A stretch of 64,000 nt of DNA from CBDEGU01 sp965238045. Its GTDB lineage: Bacteria; Acidobacteriota; Terriglobia; Bryobacterales; UBA6623. The notes under the pieces were generated by a model. It saw nothing but the letters and a program-made list of their open reading frames with translations, was not told where the DNA came from and made no database searches. A program made the position numbers and the translations under genes. Location: the NCBI GenBank assembly GCA_965238045.1, contig CBDEGU010000007.1, positions 434,001-498,000 of the forward strand, given 5' to 3'. Shown here piece by piece: positions 1 through 7,627 of the stretch; position 1 is the stretch's first letter; each line of letters begins with the position of its first letter.

Positions 1-2
1 AG

Positions 3-788
3 TTGCGTTCGGATATCAGGCTGCAGCCGGTCTTTTTCTTCCAGCAAGTCTTTCGCGAGAACTTGTCGCTGGTGAATTTTCTGGACTCGGACCATACGAT
101 TTTGACGCGGTCGCTGATCAAATACTTCGCGATCAAGACCGAGAAGAAAGGATCGGCCAACCCGGAATGGATGAAGCTGGGGGAGGGGTCGCATCGCGGC
201 GGGCTGCTGAGCATGCCGGCCGTGCTGGCAGTCTCGTCGTATCCCTACCGCACGAGCCCGGTGCTGCGGGGAACATGGATTCTCGATTCGATTCTGGGCG
301 CACCGGCGCCGCCTCCACCTCCCGACGTTCCGGAGCTGGAGGATCAGCGCGCGGCCGAGACGCCGAAGTCGATGCGCGAGCTGCTGTCGCGGCACCGCGA
401 AAACCCCGTCTGTGCAAGTTGTCATAACCGCATTGACCCGCTCGGTTTCGCGCTGGATAATTATGACGCCATGGGGCGCTGGCGCGATGAGGACGCCGGC
501 CAGGTGATTGACGCTTCCGGCGAGCTGACCGACGGCACAAAAATCGACGGGCCGGCTGGGCTGAAGCAGGCGCTGATCGAAAAAAAAGAACTTTTCGTTC
601 GTAATCTGACGAGGAGAATGTTGGGGTATGCTGTTGGTAGGGGGCTCACGCCCGCGGACGCCTGCGCGGTAGAGACGGTCGTTGACCGTGTGGAAGCCGC
701 CGACTACGAGGCTTGGGCGCTGGTAGGGGAAATTGTGCTGAGCGCGCCGTTCCAAGAGGGACCGCTGGACACGGAGGGACAACGATGA
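3..788 (+). CDS. PVC-type cytochrome, DUF1592/DUF1588/DUF1585 protein, C-terminal part
   Basis: This is the C-terminal 261 residues of a gene that begins before the window; the frame is open to the edge and the leftmost TTG is not a credible start. A CASCH haem-c motif lies near residue 137, followed by RIDPLGFALDNYDAMGRWR, typical of DUF1588, and then a DUF1585 tail (FVRNLTRRMLGYAVGRGL). A Pro-rich linker precedes the haem motif. Such proteins are exported multi-domain cytochromes of unknown substrate found in Planctomycetes, Verrucomicrobia and Acidobacteria, nearly always beside a DUF1552 protein. The stop overlaps the next start as ATGA, so the two are co-translated. The family call is firm; the biochemical role is unknown. 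Confidence 0.88.
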   Translation: MRSDIRLQPVFFFQQVFRENLSLVNFLDSDHTILTRSLIKYFAIKTEKKGSANPEWMKLGEGSHRGGLLSMPAVLAVSSYPYRTSPVLRGTWILDSILGAPAPPPPPDVPELEDQRAAETPKSMRELLSRHRENPVCASCHNRIDPLGFALDNYDAMGRWRDEDAGQVIDASGELTDGTKIDGPAGLKQALIEKKELFVRNLTRRMLGYAVGRGLTPADACAVETVVDRVEAADYEAWALVGEIVLSAPFQEGPLDTEGQR

Positions 789-2131
789 ATTTGATTCGCA
801 CGAAACCTGTGTCGCGCCGCACGCTGCTGCGGGGAGCGGGAGCGGCGCTGGGGCTGCCCTGGCTCGAGGCGATGACGCCGGCCATGGGGCACGCCGAAGG
901 GCCTAAGAGCCCGGTGCGCATGGCGGCGCTCTATATGCCGAATGGTGCGTTTCCGGTGAGCTGGACGCCGGAATGCGCAGGGCGCAAGTTCGAGCTGACG
1001 CCGTCGCTGGAGCCGCTGGCGGATCTGCGCAAAGAGGTCGCCGTACTGAGTAATCTGTGGAACGAGCAGTCGAAGGACGGCGACGGACATTACGTCAAGG
1101 AAGCGGCGATCCTGACCTGCGCGCGCATCAAGAAGACGCAGGGTGCCGACATTCGCAACGGTGTCTCGATGGATCAGGTGGCGGCGCGGCGGGCCGGGCA
1201 TTTGACGCCTCTGGCGTCACTGGAGCTGGGGATTACGCCGGTGGCGGTGGGCAATGACGCCGTTGTTGGGTATACGCGCGTTTACGGGTCACACATCTCT
1301 TGGAACCGTCCGGCGACGCCATTGGCTCGGGAGTTGAATCCGCGGGCCGTCTACGAGCGGCTGTTCCGGGCCGCCAACGGTTCGGGGGCGGACGAGGCGA
1401 AACTCGACACTCTGCTGCTGGACCGCGTGCTGGGCGACGCCAAGCAGTTGCGCGGGAGAGTGGGCGCGGAAGATAAGATGCGGATCGACGAGTACCTCTC
1501 TGTGATGCGTTCGCTCGAGGAGCGAATCGAGCGGGCCAGTGTTCCGGGGCAAAACCGTTGGGAGGCGCGGGCAGCGATCGATCCCGCGGGGGCGCCCGCC
1601 AAGCGGCCGTCAAGCCATCTGGATCACGTCCGCTTGATGCTCGATATGATCGCGGTCGCTTTCCAGAGTGATACGACACGGATCAGCACGTTCATGTTCG
1701 GCAATGCGGTGAGCAATGTCAGCTTCCGGTTTCTCGACGATGTGAGCGCGGGGCATCATGATGTTTCGCATCACAAGAACGAAGACGACAAGCTGAGTGA
1801 GTACAAGATCATCAACCGCTGGCATGTCGAGCAGTACGCCTATTTGCTGGGACGGTTGGCGGCGATGCGGGAGGGTGAGTCGAGCGTGCTAGATAACTCG
1901 ATGATCTTGTTCGCCTCGGCGCTGAGCGACGGCAATAAGCACGATCCTCACAGGCTGCCGATTCTGCTCGGTGGACGCGGCGGCGGGCGGATCGACACGG
2001 GCCAGCACTTGGTGTATGCCAAGGACACGCCGCTCTCGAACCTCTATGTTTCGATGCTGGAGGCTTTTGGAACGCCGGTTGAGCGCTTTGCCGATAGCAC
2101 GGGACCGTTGCGGCTGCTGCTGCACAGCTGA
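785..2131 (+). CDS. Tat-exported DUF1552 protein
   Basis: The 448-residue product starts at the ATG overlapping the upstream stop (ATGA). An upstream in-frame start would run back into the cytochrome gene and is not needed. Residues 9-30 form a twin-arginine signal (SRRTLLRGAG...LGLPWLEA). The body has the DUF1552 hallmarks, such as ALYMPNGAFPVSW, VAVLSNLWNEQ and a C-terminal LPILLGGRGGGRI. DUF1552 proteins resemble the alkaline-phosphatase/sulfatase-like DUF1501 group and pair with DUF1592-type cytochromes; no activity is established. The adjacent stop/start overlaps place it in the middle of a three-gene operon. Confidence 0.9.
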   Translation: MNLIRTKPVSRRTLLRGAGAALGLPWLEAMTPAMGHAEGPKSPVRMAALYMPNGAFPVSWTPECAGRKFELTPSLEPLADLRKEVAVLSNLWNEQSKDGDGHYVKEAAILTCARIKKTQGADIRNGVSMDQVAARRAGHLTPLASLELGITPVAVGNDAVVGYTRVYGSHISWNRPATPLARELNPRAVYERLFRAANGSGADEAKLDTLLLDRVLGDAKQLRGRVGAEDKMRIDEYLSVMRSLEERIERASVPGQNRWEARAAIDPAGAPAKRPSSHLDHVRLMLDMIAVAFQSDTTRISTFMFGNAVSNVSFRFLDDVSAGHHDVSHHKNEDDKLSEYKIINRWHVEQYAYLLGRLAAMREGESSVLDNSMILFASALSDGNKHDPHRLPILLGGRGGGRIDTGQHLVYAKDTPLSNLYVSMLEAFGTPVERFADSTGPLRLLLHS

Positions 2132-2634
2132 TGAGGACGGGGGTCTTGCGGCGGCTAGTGATTTTTGGGTTCGTGGTGTTGGTGTCAGGAGGCCTGCTGG
2201 CGGGGGCCGGGGCTTCGGCGGAACAGCTCACCGCCCGAGCCGATCTCACTGGAACTTGGATGGGGGTGGTCCCTGCCTCGGGGCGGGGTTTGTCGCGGGA
2301 TATTGAGTTCCGGCTGGTGCAGCGGGGCCGCGTGCTAAGCGGCAAGCTCTATGGCGAGGGGCCGGGCAGTCCGATTCTGGAGGGCGAGGTGGACCCGCGG
2401 GGCGAGGTGCGGCTGGTTGTCGAGACGCGCGAGCAGGCCGGGAATCAGGTCAATGTGGTGCGGTACCACTTCAAAGGCGTCGTCTGCGAGGGTGGTATTG
2501 AATTGACCCGCGAACGAGTAGCCGCGCGCGACGAGGTCAGCGGGGTGGTGGTGCCGGTGCGGCGCCCCTGGGACAGCGACGAGGAAGACCGGCGGCGGCG
2601 GTTTCAGCACTTTCGGCTGGAGCGGTTGTTTTGA
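2131..2634 (+). CDS. Secreted hypothetical protein, third gene of the cytochrome/DUF1552 operon
   Basis: The 167-residue product has a clear N-terminal signal peptide (Arg-rich start, hydrophobic stretch at about residues 8-28, ending in GASA). The mature part begins LTGTWMGVVP and alternates short beta strands (GRVLSGKLYGEG, LEGEVDPRGEVRL, VVRYHFKGVV), suggesting a small beta-barrel or lipocalin-like fold. The ATG overlaps the stop of the DUF1552 gene by one base (TGATG), so translation is probably coupled. No named family is recognised; an envelope accessory protein for the cytochrome pair is an inference from position only. Confidence 0.7.
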   Translation: MRTGVLRRLVIFGFVVLVSGGLLAGAGASAEQLTARADLTGTWMGVVPASGRGLSRDIEFRLVQRGRVLSGKLYGEGPGSPILEGEVDPRGEVRLVVETREQAGNQVNVVRYHFKGVVCEGGIELTRERVAARDEVSGVVVPVRRPWDSDEEDRRRRFQHFRLERLF

Positions 2635-2674
2635 TGGGAAGAGCGTTCATCACCTGGCTATCAGTCGGTGAGTC

Positions 2675-3220
2675 ATGAGCAGTTGGCGCTACTCGTGCGA
2701 ATAGGCTGTCAAGGAAACCGTCAAGCACCGACTCAAAGGCATCGGGGTGGGTGTCACTGCGTGGGTGATTGCGTTCTGGCCTGACAAGATCAAGACTTAC
2801 CTTGAGTACAGGGTGCCGGTCTGGTACGTGCTGGTTGCGGTAGGGGTGGGGGCGGTTGTGTTCGTGTCACTTCAGCGCTATCGCGCGAAGAGGCGTCCCG
2901 TAGCGCCACCAGACGAGAAAATCGAGATGCTGGGTCTCACGTGGGAGGTCACCGGCTGGTTGCAGTTGAGATGACGAGGCATCGATATTTCGACCCAGAA
3001 TTTCCGGTCCATCGAGAGCAATCTGATTAAGGGGCCGTTCTGCCCCAAGTGCGACGCTCCGCTCTCCTATATTTTGGAGATGGATTCTATACGGGGATGC
3101 GCGCAATGTAAGCACAAGTTGGACCGCTCAGAGTTCGGAAGAGTACGCGTATCAATGGCGGTATCGGGTGCCATCGACCCCGCAACGAGACTGGTGTACG
3201 ACTTCTCCGACGCTACGTAG
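2675..3220 (+). pseudogene. Broken membrane protein with zinc ribbon, two in-frame stops
   Basis: Reading one frame from ATG 2675 to TAG 3218-3220 gives about 180 codons interrupted by TAG at 2702-2704 and TGA at 2972-2974. The conceptual protein has an amphipathic N-terminus (AVKETVKHRLKGIG), one strong membrane helix (VWYVLVAVGVGAVVFVSL), a basic stretch, and after the second stop a zinc ribbon made of CPKC and CAQC pairs. The conserved frame on both sides of each stop shows a once-functional gene. Codons before and after the TGA read CTGCAGTTGAGA and CGAGGC, so a single point change could explain it. Function of the intact family is unknown; it could be a small membrane-anchored sensor. 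Confidence 0.6.
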
Positions 3221-3591
3221 CGGAGTCGGTGATGGCAACACTCCGACGCGGAGAACAGCTCGGCTCAAAGTAGAGCTACAGGCCCTTTGTCGCTGGCTCG
3301 CTCGACCTCGATCGCCACCGGATTGGCGGCTTTACGTTGTGGGTACCCGCCAAGCCGTTCAGGCGAGATAGGACAGAAGAGCCTGGCGACGGATCGACAG
3401 AACCAGAAAGAGCCAGTCGCTTCTTGGCATCGCAACAGGGATGGTCCCAAGACGAGCACTGTACGACCGCCTCACGTACTTCGAGGGGTGGTCTCGTCGC
3501 CATTCCAGCAACCCTCACCGAAACGTCCCTTTGTTCCTGGTGAGTGGTTGCCAAGCCATCAGAAGGGCGGAATCGACCCGGACAATCGCCC
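3221..3591. other. Intergenic stretch, no gene recognised
   Basis: These 371 bases separate the broken zinc-ribbon gene from the convergent SGNH hydrolase gene. Short frames on both strands overlap one another and none encodes a recognisable motif or has a good ribosome-binding site. It may be further decayed coding sequence from the neighbouring pseudogene. Confidence 0.5.
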
Positions 3592-4947
3592 CTAGGGCTC
3601 GATGTGGCGGGCGGCTTGGTCGTGGAGTGCTTTGAAGAGGAGGGCGGCGGCTAGTTGATTGCCGGCGTCGTTCCAGTGGGGGTTGTTTTCGATGTAGAGT
3701 GTTTTGCCTTGGGCGTGGGATTGGGCGAAGGTGGGCAACAGGTCGAGGAACACAATGCTGTTGCGCGCACAGAAATCATCAAGAAGGCTTTGGGCGCGGG
3801 TCCAGTCGTAATCCGGGGCAGAGCCTGAGGTGCGTTCGATGATCGCGCGGCGGAGTTGGGGATTGACTTGGACTTCGTCCGGATAGACGGCGACGAGGAA
3901 GTCGACGTGCTTGGCGGCGAGCAGACGGGACATGTCTAGCAAGGCGTCGAAAATGTGGCGCTCGAAGGCGTCGAAGATCGGCGGGCGATCGCGGCGGGCG
4001 AAAGTGAAGCGGGTGGCTACATGTTCGAGATAGACTTCGGCGGGCAGAGAAATGCCGGGGGAATGGTTGGAGACCGTCAGCGGCCGAGGGTAGGAGACGG
4101 GCGCCGGCAACGATGGTGGGGACGAAGCTGCGCTCGAGACCGTCAGCAGCTGGGGGTCGGCGCGTGGCGGCTGATGAGGGCGTGGAGCGGGGCGGTGGTG
4201 GGTCGCTGCGCTGTTCCGTGACGGTCGATTCCGTGATGCTCGATTGGGGAATGTCTGATTCGGAGAGGCTTGATTCTGGGCTGCCTGGTTCGGGGATGCC
4301 CGATTCGGGGCTGGGCCAAAGTAGCGGTGTTCGATCCACTTCTTGCGCAAGAACAACCACAGGCGGCTTTGCCAAACGACGGGGCGGCCGAGAAACGTGG
4401 TGTAGAAATCTCTGTCGAGATAAATGTCGGTGGTGGCCGCGCCGAGGACGATACGTTTGCGTTGCGGGTGAGCGTCGAAGAAATCGTTGCCCGCATAGAA
4501 GCCCGATACGACGAGGTCGGGGTTGTAGCGGAGGCCGAATTTTCGTAGCAGAGCGAGTTGCTCGGCGGTATGGGTCTGTGGGTATCCCGCGGCGATGACC
4601 TCGACACGCCCAGGACCGAACTCGGCTTCGAACATGCGTTCGAGAAGCGCGGTGTAATTGCCCTCGGGGCCTCCCATCCAGTTGAAGGAATCACTGAGGA
4701 TGAGAATGCGATAGACGTCTGGCCGGCGCTGGTGGGAATAATCACGATCGTTGAATCCGAACTCGTTGGCTTGCGCATTCCCGTAGGTCGCGTAGGGCCG
4801 GACGCGAAATCCGAGATCGGGGTCGAAGATATAAAAGGACTGGCCGAAGAATCGCTCGTGGAAGACGAGCAGGACCACCTCGGCGCCGAGGAAACAGAGT
4901 AGCGACGGGATGAGCACGAGCAGCAGTTTTTTCAGGACGAGGCGCAT
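3592..4947 (-). CDS. Membrane-anchored SGNH/GDSL-type hydrolase
   Basis: The 451-residue product has an N-terminal membrane anchor (LLLVLIPSLLCFLGAEVVLLV). SGNH blocks are visible: ILSDSFNW near residue 83 with the nucleophile Ser, YAGNDFF near 152 with the Asn, and NNPHWNDAGNQLAAALL near 425 carrying the catalytic His. Such proteins are often O-acetyl esterases or acyl-modifying enzymes of exopolysaccharides. Residues about 214-290 are a low-complexity insert rich in Asn, Pro, Ser and Arg, encoded partly by a 15-bp tandem repeat, which separates the two halves of the catalytic domain. It lies head-on to the upstream pseudogene and precedes the epimerase gene on the same strand with a 230-bp gap. 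Confidence 0.75.
   Translation of the reverse strand: MRLVLKKLLLVLIPSLLCFLGAEVVLLVFHERFFGQSFYIFDPDLGFRVRPYATYGNAQANEFGFNDRDYSHQRRPDVYRILILSDSFNWMGGPEGNYTALLERMFEAEFGPGRVEVIAAGYPQTHTAEQLALLRKFGLRYNPDLVVSGFYAGNDFFDAHPQRKRIVLGAATTDIYLDRDFYTTFLGRPVVWQSRLWLFLRKKWIEHRYFGPAPNRASPNQAAQNQASPNQTFPNRASRNRPSRNSAATHHRPAPRPHQPPRADPQLLTVSSAASSPPSLPAPVSYPRPLTVSNHSPGISLPAEVYLEHVATRFTFARRDRPPIFDAFERHIFDALLDMSRLLAAKHVDFLVAVYPDEVQVNPQLRRAIIERTSGSAPDYDWTRAQSLLDDFCARNSIVFLDLLPTFAQSHAQGKTLYIENNPHWNDAGNQLAAALLFKALHDQAARHIEP
4204..4308 (-). repeat. 15-bp minisatellite inside the SGNH hydrolase gene, about 7 units
   Basis: On the minus strand units read like CCGAATCAGGCATCC, occurring at 4294-4308, 4279-4293, 4264-4278, 4249-4263, 4234-4248, 4219-4233 and, degenerate, 4204-4218. 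They encode a pentapeptide repeat of the form (S/A/F)(P/Q/R)N(Q/R)(A/T/P). The unit length is a multiple of three, so copy-number change keeps the frame. Confidence 0.8.
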
Positions 4948-5177
4948 TGGGGGTTAGGGTTTGGCGGGACTGCTCGTTGGTTTGGCTGACCTCTGCCCAC
5001 GCGGCACAGTGACCTCGCGGCAGAGTGGCCGTCCGCCTATTTTCGCGCAAACAGGCTACCCGAATCCATGGATGGAGGGGACGCGCGCGACCATGCCGTG
5101 GCCTCCGAAGACGAGAACTCTCAGTCTTGCGACCGGCTCCCGCAGCCGTCGGCAGGATCCCATCTATCGCTTGGCGC

Positions 5178-6158
5178 CTATCGGGCGCCGCCGCCCAAGG
5201 CGGGCAAGTCCTCAACCGACTCCTCGGCGCGATACCAGTCGAGAGTTCGGCGGAGACCTTGCTCGAAGGTAGTCACCGGCTCGTAGGCGAGGTCTTTTTG
5301 GGCGCGGAAAATGTCGGCCTGTGAGTCGCGTATGTCGCCCTGGCGGGGCGGGGCGTAGACGGGGGGCAGGTGGACGCCGGCCATTCGCTGTACCAGGTCC
5401 CAGGTATGGTTCAGAGTCACCCGCTTACCCGTGCCACCGTCATAGACTCGTCCCGGAGCTTGCGGAGAATGGGCGGCGAGGAGATTGAGGTGGACGATGT
5501 TGTCGATGTAGGTGAAGTCGCGAGTCTGCTCGCCATCGCCGAAGATGGTTGGGGCGACCCGGTCACAAACGGCTTTTAGGAACAGGGAAATGACGCCGGA
5601 GTAGGGAGAGCCGGGGTCCTGGCGAGGTCCGAAGACATTAAAGTAGCGCAGGGCGACGGTTTCAAGGCCGTAGTTGTCGTGAAAGGTTTTGGCGTAATAT
5701 TCACCCGTCAGTTTTTGTACCGCGTAGGGAGACTTGGGCCGGGGCGTCATCGATTCCACCTTGGGCAACACCTCGGTGTCGCCGTAGGCTGACGAGGAAG
5801 CGGCATAAAGAACGCGGCGCACGCGCTGATTTTTCGCGGCCAGCAAGACATTGAAGGTCCCGTTGATGTTGACCTCGTGGGTGAGCCGCGGTTCGCGCAC
5901 CGAGCGTGGAACCGAAGGAATCGCCGCTTGGTGAAAAACGACATCGATACCGGCAAACAAGGGCTCGATCGCGGCGGCGTCACGAATGTCGGCGCGGTGA
6001 AACTCGATCGAGCCTCGAACCTCGTCGAGGTTTTCTTGCCGGCCTGTCAGCAGAGAATCGATGACGACCACGCGTTCGACATCGGCTTCATTGAGGAGCG
6101 CCCGGACCAGGGCCGAACCAATGAAGCCGGCGCCGCCAGTAACAAGGACCTTGCGCAT
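5178..6158 (-). CDS. NAD-dependent epimerase/dehydratase (UDP-glucose 4-epimerase-like)
   Basis: The 326-residue extended short-chain dehydrogenase has the Rossmann motif VTGGAGFIGSALV at residues 5-17, an Asp-rich second strand (VVVIDSLLTG), the catalytic YAVQK (YxxxK) near 145 with SSSAYG about 20 residues before, RYFNVFGPRQDP and a substrate-domain DFTYIDNIV. It should epimerise or dehydrate a nucleotide sugar for surface polysaccharide synthesis; a precise substrate cannot be assigned, so no symbol is given. Its first 21 codons and upstream region are part of the 306-bp tandem duplication, but the intact gene is preserved. The minus-strand neighbour upstream is an oxidoreductase also common in sugar metabolism. 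Confidence 0.87.
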   Translation of the reverse strand: MRKVLVTGGAGFIGSALVRALLNEADVERVVVIDSLLTGRQENLDEVRGSIEFHRADIRDAAAIEPLFAGIDVVFHQAAIPSVPRSVREPRLTHEVNINGTFNVLLAAKNQRVRRVLYAASSSAYGDTEVLPKVESMTPRPKSPYAVQKLTGEYYAKTFHDNYGLETVALRYFNVFGPRQDPGSPYSGVISLFLKAVCDRVAPTIFGDGEQTRDFTYIDNIVHLNLLAAHSPQAPGRVYDGGTGKRVTLNHTWDLVQRMAGVHLPPVYAPPRQGDIRDSQADIFRAQKDLAYEPVTTFEQGLRRTLDWYRAEESVEDLPALGGGAR

Positions 6159-6706
6159 GCCTTATTCTATGCTGTTCGTCACGAGGCGACGATCAACTTT
6201 AGGGCGGCCTGGCGGAAGCGTGATGAGGTTAGCCCCGTGATGAAGTTAGCCCGCGTGATGAGGTTAGCTGAGCGTGACCTTCTCACCGGTGCGAGCCGAT
6301 TCATACACGGCCAGCACAAGCTGCAAGGCTCGATAGCCTTCCTCGCCGGCGACGAGGGGTTTGCCGCCTGTCTCGATCGCTTTGCCGAAGTCGAGAAACT
6401 GGAGCGCCCGGACCAGGGCCGAACCAATGAAGCCGGCACCGCCAGTAACAAGGACCTTGCGCATGCCTTATTCTATGCTGTTCGTCACGAGGCGACGATC
6501 AACTTTAGGGCGGCCTGGCGGAAGCGTGATGAGGTTAGCCCCGTGATGAAGTTAGCCCGCGTGATGAGGTTAGCTGAGCGTGACCTTCTCACCGGTGCGA
6601 GCCGATTCATACACGGCCAGCACAAGCTGCAAGGCTCGATAGCCTTCCTCGCCGGCGACGAGGGGTTTGCCGCCTGTCTCGATCGCTTTGCCGAAGTCGA
6701 GAAACT
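6095..6706. repeat. 306-bp perfect-register tandem duplication (6095-6400 and 6401-6706)
   Basis: The two copies differ at one base seen by eye (G at 6132, A at 6438). Each spans the 3' end of the oxidoreductase gene, the intergenic spacer and the first 21 codons of the epimerase gene. The novel join, gaaactggagcgcccgg around 6395-6410, shares only GG with both parental ends, which suggests microhomology- or slippage-mediated duplication. Because the unit spans the boundary between two genes, one full copy of each gene remains and a chimeric frame is created in the middle. The spacer in each copy also holds three short units of the form GTGATGAGGTTAGCCC. Confidence 0.95.
6264..6464 (-). pseudogene. 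Chimeric frame: epimerase N-terminus fused to oxidoreductase C-terminus
   Basis: The duplication creates a 66-codon minus-strand frame whose first 21 residues (MRKVLVTGGAGFIGSALVRAL) are the NAD-binding start of the epimerase and whose remaining 45 residues, from QFLDFGKAIETGG to VTLS, are the end of the Gfo/Idh/MocA oxidoreductase. It keeps the epimerase start and its upstream sequence, so it could be translated, but it lacks either catalytic domain. It is listed as a by-product of duplication; a function is not claimed. Confidence 0.85.
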
Positions 6707-7586
6707 GGCGCTTCATCGGCTCGAGGGAAATCGCCATCGGGTCGGACGCGCCCGAGTCAAGATCCTCGCCGGCCAAGGGTACACCTTCCCCGCTGTCGCC
6801 TTCGACATCCCAGGTGGTGAGCTTGTCGCCAGTGATGATGGCCGAGCCTTTCGCGCCGTGAATTTCGATGCGCTCGGGGTAGCCGGGAAGAATGGCCGTC
6901 GTCGCTTGCACGACGCCGGTCGCGCCGCTCGCATAACGAAAGACGGCGTTGACGATGTCCTCGGATTCCATCTCGTGGGCGGCCGCAAGTTGCCAATATC
7001 CAAAAACCTCGCTCACGGGTCCAGCAAAATAGAGCAGCAGGTCGAGTCCGTGAATCGCCTGATTGATCAGCGCTCCTCCGCCTTCCACGTTCCAGGCACC
7101 TTTGCCAGGACGATCGTAGTAGGACTGGGGCCGGTGCCACTTGGTATAGCTATCGACTTCAAGGAGACGGCCGAGGCGACCGCCCGCTATGGCCTTGGCG
7201 AGAAAAATAGTCGCGTCATCGAAACGATGCTGGCTCATCACGCCGAGGCGAAGGTTGGCGGCCTCGGTGATATCAAGCATCTCTCGGGCCTCGTCAAGGG
7301 TGAGCGAAATCGGCTTTTGCAGAAGAACATGCTTCCGATTTGCCACCGCCGCGCGCGCCATTACTAGATGAGTGTCGGGGAAAGCGCAAATGTCAACAAA
7401 GTCGATATCCTTACGACTACATAAGTCGTTGTAATCGGAGATAAATTCGGCGCTATGCTTGTCAGCGAATGCACGCCCCGTACTTTTGGTGCGATTGGAC
7501 ACCGCTGTCAGCTCGTACCCAATCTCCTTGTAGCTGGCGGCGTGCTTGTGGGCGATGGCTCCGGTGCCGATGAGGCCAACCTTCAT
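6570..7586 (-). CDS. Gfo/Idh/MocA-family oxidoreductase
   Basis: The 338-residue product starts MKVGLIGTGAIAHKHA, the N-terminal Rossmann fold of the family. QKPISLTLDEA near residue 95 is the conserved (E)KP motif with the catalytic Lys, and GGGALINQAIHGLDLL near 168-183 matches the conserved GGG...D...HxxD region. These enzymes oxidise or reduce sugars, inositols or their derivatives with NAD(P). Its last 46 codons are inside the tandem duplication; the full-length gene uses the copy nearer the gene body. The start is 41 bp from the purD stop on the same strand, so co-transcription with purD is possible. Substrate is unknown. Confidence 0.88.
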   Translation of the reverse strand: MKVGLIGTGAIAHKHAASYKEIGYELTAVSNRTKSTGRAFADKHSAEFISDYNDLCSRKDIDFVDICAFPDTHLVMARAAVANRKHVLLQKPISLTLDEAREMLDITEAANLRLGVMSQHRFDDATIFLAKAIAGGRLGRLLEVDSYTKWHRPQSYYDRPGKGAWNVEGGGALINQAIHGLDLLLYFAGPVSEVFGYWQLAAAHEMESEDIVNAVFRYASGATGVVQATTAILPGYPERIEIHGAKGSAIITGDKLTTWDVEGDSGEGVPLAGEDLDSGASDPMAISLEPMKRQFLDFGKAIETGGKPLVAGEEGYRALQLVLAVYESARTGEKVTLS

Positions 7587-7627
7587 TGTCGCGGTGCTCC
7601 TGTAACTACTAGAGTAGTATAAATAAG

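Noticed and set aside
2675..3220. Programmed stop read-through or recoding of TAG/TGA
   Set aside because: No recoding signal was seen and two different stop codons are involved; simple gene decay is more economical.
5877..7367. A 496-codon plus-strand frame across the epimerase and oxidoreductase genes
   Set aside because: It is antisense to two convincing minus-strand genes and is long only because the 306-bp duplication is a multiple of three.
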